Positions 11,467 to 21,419 of a stretch of DNA of 64,000 nucleotides are shown here, piece after piece. The position numbers were made by a program, and so were the translations under genes. Position 1 is the stretch's first letter, and every line of letters starts with the position of its first letter. This DNA is from Macrocystis pyrifera (Eukaryota; Sar; Phaeophyceae; Laminariales; Laminariaceae): positions 2,170,001 to 2,234,000 of the forward strand of contig JASSKH010000010.1 in the NCBI GenBank assembly GCA_031763025.1, written 5' to 3'. The notes beneath the pieces were generated by a model. It made no database searches. It was not told where the DNA came from and saw nothing but the letters and a program-made list of their open reading frames with translations.

Positions 11467-11698
11467 TATGGCCTCTGCCAGATGATATCAGCAAGAGGGC
11501 TTCCAGCGAGGGACTCCACCAGTCTCGCTGGCCTCGCACTCAGTAAGTCTTGTTCTTAGAGCTTGTATTATCACGGAGTGATCCTCATCGGACCACGAGC
11601 CAGGTGGCTAGGGGACATCACACAGGATCCCCGGCCACTGCTCCACTCACACATGCGATTACACTGAAACCTCCACGGCTTGGTATCTTTTGGCTACA
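11467..11698 (-). repeat. 3' LTR of the compact LTR element
   Basis: A 232-bp repeat with the same sequence, as far as can be read, as 14243-14474. In element orientation it follows the purine-rich tract and begins TGTAGCC. Confidence 0.85.
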
Positions 11699-11776
11699 GC
11701 ACCCCCAAAGCGAGTTCACTCGACACGAACGAGCTTGACAAAACCAAAAAACCAAGACGAAATCGCATGCGGCAAA

Positions 11777-14035
11777 TCACAAATCAATGCTGAACTCTGA
11801 AGCAATTTTAATCTTGAGCGCACGGGTCATCCGTAATTTGCGCAATTCCTTCACGACGAATTCAGGCGCAGCAGAATAAATCGACCGCAAAGACTCCCAC
11901 GTGCGCTCCTCTGCTTCGAAACCATCCCAATCGACCAAGACAATCACCTCGTTGGCATCATCTTCGGCCACATGCACCAAAGCATTCATGCGGCATTCAC
12001 CCTGCGCAAAGGAATGTTGGAAAACATCCTTCAGATCAGCGGTGACGTTCAACGTCGCATCCGCATAAAATCGTAAACGAGCCAAAATTTCGCGCAAACG
12101 GGTTGCTCCGCCGACGCTTAATCCACTCTGCTCTGCCTGCTGCACGCTGTCCTCCAACGCCCGTTCTCGGGCCGTCCGCTCCTCCTCCGGATCCATGAAC
12201 ATGTCTGGCCCCCGGTCGACCAAATGTTCCACCGCCTTGTCCTCCGGAGCATCCACCGTAGCCTCGGTCTGAAAAGCACGCACGGAAACCGTCACTCTGC
12301 GCGCCGCAAGGTAACTCGGAGTCTCCACACCGGTCGATACCGGCACTGCGCGAGGGCGAAGCTTCTCCAGAGCTTCACGGTAGACGTCGATGCCAAGAGC
12401 TTTCATGGTAGCCATGCCAAACAGAACGACGTTATCTGTACCAGGCATGACCGCGAAAGTGATGGGCTCCAATTTCACCGCTCCCCACGGCGTCCGTACA
12501 CTCACGGCAATCGGCACCGTTTTGTGCGTGACCATCACTGAAACACCCGTAGCGGTTTTCGCCTGCTGCGGGCCATTTTCGAACGGAATTTGCAGATCGG
12601 CGCCGCCGAAATGCGAAGACAGCTGCTGAAGTAAGCCGACACCGATGGACGTGAGCGCCGACCCCGAATCAAGGATCACACGCGCCATCAGCGAACCAAC
12701 CGACCCTGGCAAAGAGAGATCAGCGCGTAAACACTCAGCGCTGCGATCGACAGGCACTTCACCTGCCGTTGAACTCTGGTCGGTACCAAGAGTCACCTGA
12801 CGCCATGGCTGCCCTCCTACAGCCGGCGCCGAAGAAATAGAATCGGCGGTCCACCCCGACCAAGACGTCGAATATACAGACGGTTCCGGCGCTACCGCCC
12901 CTGCAGCAGCACCAGACACTGACTCCGCCCGCTCGGTGGATGGCGAAGTTCTCGCTCCAGCAGCACCCACCGATGTTCCAGCTCCTCCAACGTATACAGC
13001 TCGGCCGGCAACAGACGAACCAGATCCCGACCCAGCGGCTCCTGCCGCTGGCGCACCAGAAGTTGAAGAAGCAACAGCAGAAGTTCCACCGCCCGCTGTC
13101 AATTGATTGCCACCACGGCCACCGCGCCCGCGTCCATGGTTGAATCTGCCCCGGCCGCCATTGCGGCCCCCGCGATACCCTGACGACCCGCGCCCACCAC
13201 TGCTGGGAGCTGTGCCGCCACCGCGAGCTTTTGGGCAATCAGAAACATAATGGTTGGGATCACCACACTCGAAACAGACGCGAACAAACGACTTTTTCGC
13301 GGACTGCTGCTGTTTCGGTTTCTGCTGCTGTTGGCGTCGCGGTTCAGCTGCCCCTGCAGCATCTTTCCGACCATACGCCTCGATGAATTTCCACTGTTCT
13401 GCAGCAGAAAAAATTTGGTCCATGACCAATGCCGGGTCCTTCTTCCACCCTGCAGCGTACGTTAGCTGACCTTTTACGTACTTTTTGAACTCGGACGGCC
13501 ATAAGCCATCCACCAACGCCATGCTCACAAATTCCGCCGGTCCGGGCAACCACGAACGGTCCTGCGCGCGGTACATGGCATGCACCGCGTGATTCTCCGC
13601 AAAATACTTTTCCATAGCGGAGTTTACCATCATCGCGCGGTCTTTGACGGATGTTTCACCGCCCTGCTTTTCATCGCGCCTCATTGAGAGAACGCGACGC
13701 AAGTCCGCTGCCGCCCGCGAGGTGTCAAATCTGTTGCTGGTGGTTGTGTAACCAGCGTGCTGCCTAACAGCGTCCAACAACTCCGAGGCGGTCATCGTAG
13801 TCTGATGCTTGTAAAATCCCTCAAAACACCGATGAATGTAATTGGGGATAAGCTGGCCCATGCTCACTTTGGAGTGCTGAACCACCCCCTGAGCGTTGGC
13901 GAGCTGCAGCCGTTCCTCATAATCGAGGTACGCTGCGTAAAAAACACGAGAGGCCTGCTCGGTCCACACCTCTCCGTATTTCGGTGGAGTCAGAGACTCC
14001 CCTACCACCAGCGGCGTGCTTGCCGTGTGCGCCAT
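11777..14035 (-). CDS. Gag / protease / chromodomain-like polyprotein of the LTR element
   Basis: A 752-codon frame beginning MAHTAS. Residues 1-230 are a Gag-like helical region. Residues 254-267 form a CCHC zinc knuckle (CFECGDPNHYVSDC). Residues 270-430 are an RGG- and Gly/Ser/Ala-rich linker. Around 453-475 lies VILDSGSALTSIGVGLL, the DSG motif of a retropepsin-like aspartic protease. The last ~60 residues (VLVDWDGFEAEERTWESL, then Y.AAPEFV) match the chromodomain pattern found at the end of chromovirus integrases, here fused without a recognisable integrase. It would package element RNA in particles; the chromodomain-like tail is known in the family to guide insertion toward marked chromatin. 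Family assignment rests on motifs only. Confidence 0.8.
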   Translation of the reverse strand: MAHTASTPLVVGESLTPPKYGEVWTEQASRVFYAAYLDYEERLQLANAQGVVQHSKVSMGQLIPNYIHRCFEGFYKHQTTMTASELLDAVRQHAGYTTTSNRFDTSRAAADLRRVLSMRRDEKQGGETSVKDRAMMVNSAMEKYFAENHAVHAMYRAQDRSWLPGPAEFVSMALVDGLWPSEFKKYVKGQLTYAAGWKKDPALVMDQIFSAAEQWKFIEAYGRKDAAGAAEPRRQQQQKPKQQQSAKKSFVRVCFECGDPNHYVSDCPKARGGGTAPSSGGRGSSGYRGGRNGGRGRFNHGRGRGGRGGNQLTAGGGTSAVASSTSGAPAAGAAGSGSGSSVAGRAVYVGGAGTSVGAAGARTSPSTERAESVSGAAAGAVAPEPSVYSTSWSGWTADSISSAPAVGGQPWRQVTLGTDQSSTAGEVPVDRSAECLRADLSLPGSVGSLMARVILDSGSALTSIGVGLLQQLSSHFGGADLQIPFENGPQQAKTATGVSVMVTHKTVPIAVSVRTPWGAVKLEPITFAVMPGTDNVVLFGMATMKALGIDVYREALEKLRPRAVPVSTGVETPSYLAARRVTVSVRAFQTEATVDAPEDKAVEHLVDRGPDMFMDPEEERTARERALEDSVQQAEQSGLSVGGATRLREILARLRFYADATLNVTADLKDVFQHSFAQGECRMNALVHVAEDDANEVIVLVDWDGFEAEERTWESLRSIYSAAPEFVVKELRKLRMTRALKIKIASEFSIDL

Positions 14036-14242
14036 AATCCACAGCAGTCCACCTGGACTCTACTGTAATAACGGAGAAACTGCCGCCTGACCTGTGCGTC
14101 CTCCAGCTCCCGGAGCGTCCTCCCCTGCTGTGCGCTTCAAGCCGTTTCGATCCGTCCAACGGGCCAACTGCCTTCCCAGCTGTGACCCAATACTCCGCAG
14201 CCGAAAACTCCTCCAACAGAAGTTCCGCGAATATCTAGATAT

Positions 14243-14474
14243 TATGGCCTCTGCCAGATGATATCAGCAAGAGGGCTTCCAGCGAGGGACTCCACCAGTC
14301 TCGCTGGCCTCGCACTCAGTAAGTCTTGTTCTTAGAGCTTGTATTATCACGGAGTGATCCTCATCGGACCACGAGCCAGGTGGCTAGGGGACATCACACA
14401 GGATCCCCGGCCACTGCTCCACTCACACATGCGATTACACTGAAACCTCCACGGCTTGGTATCTTTTGGCTACA
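14243..14474 (-). repeat. 5' LTR of the compact LTR element
   Basis: The partner of 11467-11698. In element orientation it lies upstream of the Gag frame. No standard tRNA primer-binding site was recognised immediately after it. Confidence 0.85.
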
Positions 14475-14984
14475 GTACGTACGCAAGGGTAGAAGTTTTA
14501 CACGATAGCTCAAACCGATTCGATGCACAAGGAGCCTCTTGAAACCAAGACCCCCCCCCCCCCCCCCCCTGCTGTCCTTAGGATGTGTTGGCCATCCTTA
14601 ACAATGCGCGCATGCAGCATGAGCTTCAACGGTGATCACTCACGAACATGTCCACAAAAAAAAAGTTGTTAAACATTTGCACACCATCCGCGGCGGGTAA
14701 CGGAAGAAAGGGCAGGGCCCCAAGTCTTCTCGCGACAAAAAAATGCAGGGCACGGACCGTAGTGGGGAGGGGCGAAGAGGCAAGCCTGCTTTACGTGGAG
14801 ACCCCGGTTCTGGGTTAGGACTACTAACATTAGCAGGCGAGGGGGAGGGAGAGAGAAAAAAACGGCGAAGACAAAATATGTGGAAGGAAAGAAGAAAAGA
14901 AAATCTGCAGCATGATGGTGAGCTTTCTAAGTCCATCAGCCATGAACAGGCCCAGCATAGCCAAGGGAAACCAAACACACCTCG

Positions 14985-15250
14985 GATAGATAGATCATGC
15001 CCAGATCATGTGCAGATCATGTACACATCATCTACATATCATTCCCGCTTCTTGATCTAGGTATTCCAAGGCAGACATGTTATCCCTTATCTTGTATGAT
15101 CTAGCTCATCATGTTGCCGGGTGGGGCTCTTACGTACGACGCGCATGATCTAGCATGTGTTTCCTGGGTTGGATATGTGCCATCTATGAAGATCCGGCAC
15201 AGCCTCTCACAACGGCAGCTGAGGAACTAGATCCTCTACAGTAGACAGAT
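14985..15250 (+). repeat. GATCAT-rich dispersed repeat, copy
   Basis: Order of blocks: tandem AGATCATGTAC, TTCCCGCTTCTTGATCTAGG, GTTGCCGGGTGGG, TGTTTCCTGGGTTGGAT.TGTGCC, GATCC. The same order recurs in the other copies. Confidence 0.6.
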
Positions 15251-15804
15251 CAGATAGATCATCATATGTCCTACAAAAATATGTGTGAAACCATAGCAAG
15301 GTAATTCAGCGCTATATCGTAGGATTAGGGTTAGCAGCACGTGTAAGCAGTGCGTGTTGTTGGTGCGTTGGTTTTCGTATCGTGGAGCTTTTTCCTTCCT
15401 TTCTGTCACCCGCGCATGTATATCGTAGGCATGTGCATTACACCAAGTATATTTGTTTGTTCACCTATGACTACCAGAGGTATAAATTCGTACAGCGTTG
15501 CGGGAAAGCGGCTGAATAACCAGGAAGTTATTTCAGCAACATGCCAGTCTGTACGGAATTATCAGGGACCTTGTTTCTACTACTAATAAAAACATGAACT
15601 TCATCCTCCGACAAAGTATCGTACACAGAGTGTGCATGTTCCAGTGCGACGTCAATCGACGACCCTCTTAACGCTACCGAAAAAATGCAGAAAAAATATT
15701 TTTTTACTTCCCAAATATAGACATAACCCACTACTTGAACTCCGCAGCTTCGGATTTTGTCTCCCTCACATACGAGCCCGTAGTACCCGCGATGGAAGTA
15801 TCAC

Positions 15805-15899
15805 TATTACGGGGGGCCGTCAGGTACACGCTAAAACCTGTTTGTTTAGCTATTTTTACTAACATTATTTGGTCCTATTTACTATGGTCCCCCGCAATA
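15805..15899. mobile_element. MITE, copy 5 (short)
   Basis: About 95 bp; ends TATTACGGGGGG and CCCCGCAATA, with part of the left inner arm missing. Confidence 0.75.
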
Positions 15900-16460
15900 C
15901 ATAACAGCTTGAAAAGATGATGAGTTTCGACCAAATCCTTGATCTCATAGCTGTTGTTTTGAAATATATAAGTAAATATATATATATATATATCTTCAGT
16001 AGTCCCTCTTCTATCACTCCGAGCCAACAACTATCCCACTTCTTCTTGACGGGTCCTCCTCTTACACCCCCCCCTCCCTAGGCAAACCCTCGCTTTTCCC
16101 TGCTCACGTTATTCGTTGAGGCACGCGAGTGTGCAATCAATCGGTACGGCAGTACTCACGCGAGCATCGAGCAGGTTACGCTACTGCAGGTATTGAGGTC
16201 GCACCTCATTGCCACCAGTTAGGGTACTACTGTATATAGCACCCGAATGATTTTTACTTTTAATACACGTCCGGACAGAAATGGAACACAAAATACATCA
16301 CCCACGTGGAGGGACCGCTCGTTGTTGCTTAGGTCCTCCGTTTTTTCTTTTTCTTTTTTTCTGGCTTGATTTGGAGAGCGCCTATAGCCGTTGTCGCCTG
16401 CCTTTCTGGTGAATGCCTCGCCCCTTCGTTCAGAAGACATCTGGCGAGGCAAGCAGTAAC

Positions 16461-16569
16461 TATTAAGGGGGTACATAGTTAACAGGACCTATGGTATTCA
16501 TTAAAACCTATATAATTACCTATTTTTACTAACAAAATTTGGTCCCGTTAACTATGGACCCCCGTAATA
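16461..16569. mobile_element. MITE, copy 6
   Basis: Left end TATTAAGGGGGTACATAGTT, right end matching the family; complete length. Confidence 0.8.
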
Positions 16570-16894
16570 ATACAAGAGCCTAGAACTTTTAACTGGCCTA
16601 CACTTACCAACCCGCAGGTTTGCACAGAAACTGGAGAATATTTATTGCAACCCACACACGCATGGCTGAAGGTGCCGAGAGAGACACTTCCGAACCCAGA
16701 TCCCTTTTGGTGTGTACTGCACTCCCGCCTTTGTGGTGATACGCTACTCGGATTTTGAGTAGTCCTTCAAGGGCCAACTCTAACTCTGACATCATCCCTA
16801 CCTGACCTTAACCATACCCGCAACCCTCCACACCAACACACACTACACCAATGTATCCCCCAACCATGCCGTCAGACAGCTGCATACGTACCGT

Positions 16895-17165
16895 GCGTCA
16901 CTATCACACCAGGGTGATAAGATAAACACACCCCCTCGGAGAATTTTCAAAGCTGGGTTTCTCGGCAACGGTGAGGGCGTACCGAGTACGACCAGCGATG
17001 CGTCTTAAGATGCAACCTTCTCGACGGAACAATTCCAAAGCCACCATTTTCGTTGAGTGTATATACATACACTCCCCTTCAGGCATGCTTTGGAGAAAAC
17101 CGGGTCTGGAATTCGTCCCAGGGGTTAGGTGTCTTATCACCCGGTGTGATATTTTACGGTAGGGC
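16895..17165. mobile_element. ~270-bp element with short inverted ends
   Basis: TATCACACCAGGGTGATAAG at the left is inverted at the right as CTTATCACCCGGTGTGATA, with a weaker TACCGT match further out. No coding frame is recognised. The CACCCGGTGTGATA block also occurs in the arms of the 398-1605 element. Confidence 0.45.
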
Positions 17166-17306
17166 ATACATAGCAGGCGGTACGGCTCCACTTGGTTTTT
17201 ACGTTTTTACCTGCCTGGTCTGTGTCAGAGCATACTTGCGGCGACATTGGCGAACATAAAGTTCCTCGGTACGTACGTGCTGCACCACTGCTGTGCCTAT
17301 TCCTCC

Positions 17307-17414
17307 TATTGCGGGGGTTCATAGTTAATGGGACCAAATTTGTTAGTAAAAATAGTTAAATATATAGGCTTTTACGTATATCATAGGTCCTATTAACTAT
17401 GGACCCCCGTAATA
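17307..17414. mobile_element. MITE, copy 7
   Basis: Left end TATTGCGGGGGTTCATAGTT and a well-kept right end. Belongs to the 'AGTTAATGGGACC' subtype. Confidence 0.85.
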
Positions 17415-17929
17415 GTAGACGATTATATATTTCGCATAAACCTGGTACGTTCCGTCTTGCACGCACAGCGCGGGGGGGGGGGGGGGGCTCTGGGGATCGA
17501 GACTCGCTCGCGTTTGAACGCACCAAAGAAGCTATCGTGCCACTTTTGCGTGCTACGTATGATACTTTGAAAGTACTGCCACGTATGTGTTTACCCGTAT
17601 GTATGCATTGCCGATATCCATTGCCGGTATCCATTGCCGGTATGTGGCATAACCACTCGGGCCGTGAATATTGCACCCGTTTCGACTCTGATGTTAATAA
17701 TCAAGAGGGTGTTATCTTGCTGGCCACAATGGCGCTGCAGAGTTTTGCCCGCAGCGAGCACACTCGTGGAGACAGCGACGATGGCAGCATCGGTCACAAA
17801 CCGAGGCCGCTGGGCGAGCGAGCCGGTGGCAGACACCGTGCCCGTACTATCGGCGGTGCCAGGAGTTGGACGACCCTCGCGCGTAACAACATGCACTGCT
17901 CTCACTGCCCGGCGCTTCCTACCTTTCAC

Positions 17930-18300
17930 ACCTCAGACAGATCATGTACAGATCATGTACAGATCATGTACAGATCGTTCCCACTTCATGATCTAGATCC
18001 TTCAAGGCAGATAGATATGTTTATCACTCGTATTGCCGGGTGAGAGCCTGGATGACCTGCACGTGTTTTAGGACATGTTTCTTGGGCTGGATCTGTACTG
18101 CGACAGATCTTGCACAATCATTTTTAGATGATCTATCTGTAGATGATCTATCTGCTGATGATCTATGTGTAGATGATCTACCTGTAGATGATCTATCTGT
18201 AGATGGTATATCCGTAGATGATCTATCTGTAGATGATCTACCTGTAGATGATCTATCTGTAGATGATCTATCTGCTGACGATATTTCTGTTCGACGTGTA
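17930..18300 (+). repeat. GATCAT-rich dispersed repeat, copy with internal expansion
   Basis: Starts with CAGACAGATCATGTACAG and passes CCCACTTCATGATCTAGATC, ATTGCCGGGTGAGAG and GTTTCTTGGGCTGGATCTGT. It then runs into an array of a 15-bp unit AGATGATCTATCTGT (about 18125-18290, roughly 11 units). The array gives spurious open frames on both strands. Confidence 0.65.
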
Positions 18301-19455
18301 GAATGGTTGACGTTGACAACGTCGCATTTTTCTCCTTTATTCGGGATCGCTAAACCTGGGTGCCAACATGACTTACAGTAGAGGTGGTTCTCATTTCTTG
18401 AGCATATCTTGAGCATATCTTGAGCACTGCCCGCCGAGGATGCCGTACCTGCAATTTTCCCCTGAGGCTCCGCACTTGATTATAGTATAGGATATATATA
18501 CACTTGAATATAGTATAGGATATATATACTTGATTGTAATTTAGGATATAGATACACTTGATTGTAATATGGTATATACACCTGAATATAGTTTAGAGTA
18601 TATACACTTGATTATAGTGTAGGATATGTATGTATCACTTGAAGAAACGGCTGTCAAGAAAAGGTGTCCGCTCGAACCTTTGAAAACCGCAGTCCCGTTT
18701 GGGCAACGAAGTACTTCGAAATCGACAAAAAAATGAATATGAAAAGGTTAAATAACCCTGACGAGAAAAAAAACTCCTGCGGCCTAGGTACAGATCGATT
18801 TTCTTTCGGCGAGAACCCCCCCCCCCCCCCCCCCCCCCCCATTGATTCCGTAGTTCCTTTTACGGCGGGACTGTGCGCCCATTTTGGGAACAAAACACTT
18901 GGGATCAGATTCAGGTTTAGGTTTCTGAAGGTAGCTGCTGCACTGCACACTGCGCCACAAAGAAGGGTTAAGACGTAAGAAGCCCCATCGATCGACGCGA
19001 ATCGACGAGTGCATGGCAGAAAGGAGGGAGCCGAAAACCTTCTCGGGATCAAAAATGCAAGGCACGGAGCGTGGTGAGGAGGGAAGGGGGTGCGGGGGGT
19101 GGAGGGTAAGAGTCTGCTAGGCATGTGACCACCCCGTGTCCGACTCACGACTGACGTAGGAAGGGAGAGAGAACAACCATAAGGGCCAATAATACAGAAA
19201 AATGGACACTATCAAAAACGGAAATAAAAAACTGCCAGAAACGTTTTCGGCCTAAAGGCGCTCTACCCCTCTCGTACCACCCGTTTTTCACGCCTAAGTC
19301 CGTCCTTAACTGTGTATATGGGCCGTTCAAGTACCGACGCATATGCCGAGGTGGCGGGTGCACCTGCAATTTTCTGGCTCCTCCTCCCTTGACGTGAAGG
19401 AGCTCTGTTGAAGTCACCCAAAAAACTTTTTTTTTTTTTAGAAAACGTTCTCGCT

Positions 19456-19562
19456 TGACCCTTCTAGAAACCACAGTCCCGTTTTCGTGACAAAACTACT
19501 CATACTGTACAATTTGAGTGGCTTTTCCCCAAAGCGGGACTGCAGTTTTCCCAAAAAGGAGC
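19456..19562. mobile_element. GACTGCAGTCCCG foldback mini-element
   Basis: GACCCTTCTAG and CACAGTCCCGTTTTCGTGAC in the left arm, TTTTCCCCAAAGCGGGACTG in the right arm. A degraded relative is split around 18670-18960. Confidence 0.5.
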
Positions 19563-19974
19563 AGGGCTTATAACCCCGGGGAGATAAAAAAAACATGACC
19601 TTTTTACTGCAGGTCTGTACCGAAACACAATATATTGTAAAAAAAAAAACGATTTGTTGGGCGCGTACTGCCTGTAGTTCCTTATCAGTCTTGTGAATGC
19701 CCGCCCCATCAGGTCATAATTGCTTTTGGCGGAAGCGTGCCATCTACCCTTATCTTGCAGCACGCGTCTACGGTAATAATCAAACCTGTTCAATCGATGC
19801 ACAGGAAAGCCAAAACGTCCCCCTCCTGCGCTTGAAAATATTTTCTGTGCGGATGTATGACGAAGCGGTAGAGGTCAGGGTGCTGGGTGGGGGGTGCTGG
19901 GTGCTGTCGTCGTCCGTAGGTCGGTGAAGCACTTGTTTTAATTATCCCAACCCGAACGAGTTTCTCCACACGAG

Positions 19975-20290
19975 GGACAGATAGATCATCTACAGATCAT
20001 CTACACAGATCATCTATAGATTTTCTACAGATAGATAACGAGCTAGATCATCTAGATCTTGACCTTCCGTTGGTTTCGAGATGCTGCTGTGCAGGATCTG
20101 TCTTCGTAGTGTATACAGGTCTAACCCAGGAAATTCTGTCCTAGAGCACACAGATTTATACGAGTCCCACGCGGCAACATGAGCTGAACACGTACAGATG
20201 ACGGTCCTAACGCCCTCGAAAGATCTAGATCATGAAGTGGGAACATATGATCTGCAGATGACTTGTCCGATGTGTGAGCTTGTTCTAAAC
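19975..20290 (-). repeat. GATCAT-rich dispersed repeat, minus copy
   Basis: Carries the family blocks inverted (GGATCTGT, AACCCAGGAAATT, GCGGCAACATGAGCT, AGATCTAGATCATGAAGTGG). A plus-orientation GATCATCTACA stretch precedes it at 19978-20060. Confidence 0.6.
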
Positions 20291-21025
20291 ACCTCCGACC
20301 CCCCGGAAGGTTAAGCAACAAAACAAACAAAACCTCGGGACTTCCTACCATTGATTTAAGGGCTACCGTGATGTGGGAGAGCAGTAAGGGTTCCAGGGGA
20401 TGATGGTCCACAGAAGAGGTGTGACACAGGTGTCTGTGCTTGGTCAAACTCAAGCCTAGTTCTTATATGGCGTTCTCTTATTTTACTGATGCGAAGCTTG
20501 CTCAAAAGGGCAAGCGAGAAGAGTGAGAAGGGAGGGGGGGGGGAAGCAGATAGATGCTTTTTGAAGCCAGAAGTATCACCTGGCTTCAACCGGCCATAAT
20601 CTACCGGCAAGGGTGCATGCTATATCCTCAACTTCAATAGTGCAACACCCCGTAAGGGTGCATGCGTTACCCTCGACTTCAACAGGACAACACCTCGTAG
20701 AACCTGACGTACGAACATACCACGTGCGTACATCTCTGTCTCCTCCGCTACTCAGATGCTAGTGTGCGTATCATTTCCACAAATACAAGTACCTTTTCCA
20801 CAAATACAAGTACCTTATCCTAGACGGTAAACGGGATACGTGTAGGGAGGAATACTAGCCTGCGCACCGGTATTACAAATACAAGATATCTTATTCCAGA
20901 CGGTAAAAGGAGCAAGATCCAATCACTAGAATAATATCTAACGGTACCTACTGGTGGTTGGTCTATATACTATAAACCAGGGTGCTCTATCACACTACGG
21001 TGGTGTTGTATCAACACTTCTTAAC

Positions 21026-21134
21026 TATTACGGGGGCCCACAGTAAATAGGACCAAATATTGTTAGTAAAAATAGGTAAATGTATAGGTTTTTGTGTCTA
21101 CCGTAGGTCCTATTAACTATGGTCCCGCGTAATA
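21026..21134. mobile_element. MITE, copy 8
   Basis: Both inverted ends and the inner TTAGTAAAAATAGGTAAAT block are present. Confidence 0.85.
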
Positions 21135-21419
21135 TCAGCGCCATAGTTTTGGTTGTCGCATGACATACCTGGTATTCGCATGACTCTGGACGGAATTCTA
21201 AGGACCGCTTGGTATTCCTATTTATACCTCCTACAGTCCCTTCCATTTTGGTCCAGAGTAGTACATTGTTTCCCTCTGAAGTTTTAAAGGGGGGATTATT
21301 AACCCCCCCCCCCCCCCCCTCCCACCGCTCCGTCTTGAGCGGATGTGCGGTCAACGGTCAAATGACTAAGGCAAGCAACAAACGAGCACCCCCCCCACCC
21401 CCTCCCACCGGCCACACCA

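Larger units (their letters stand above)
11467..14474 (-). mobile_element. LTR retrotransposon (Ty3/chromovirus-like), compact and non-autonomous
   Basis: Two 232-bp direct repeats (11467-11698 and 14243-14474) appear identical by eye and flank one long minus-strand reading frame. In element orientation the LTR starts TGTAGCC. A purine-rich tract (TTTGGGGGTG) lies just before the 3' LTR. GTAC occurs on both outer sides and may be the target duplication. The total length of 3.0 kb is small for the family. Gag, zinc knuckle, retropepsin-like and chromodomain-like parts are present, but no reverse transcriptase, RNase H or integrase region is recognisable, so it would depend on a partner element. 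Identical LTRs imply a recent insertion. What remains looks whole as a non-autonomous element. Confidence 0.85.

Noticed and set aside
17399-18043. 214-codon plus-strand frame
   Set aside because: Begins inside a MITE and ends in the GATCAT repeat; composition follows the repeats.
18024-18416. Frames with repeating SSTDR / VDDLS words, looking like a repeat protein
   Set aside because: Direct product of the 15-bp minisatellite, open on both strands.
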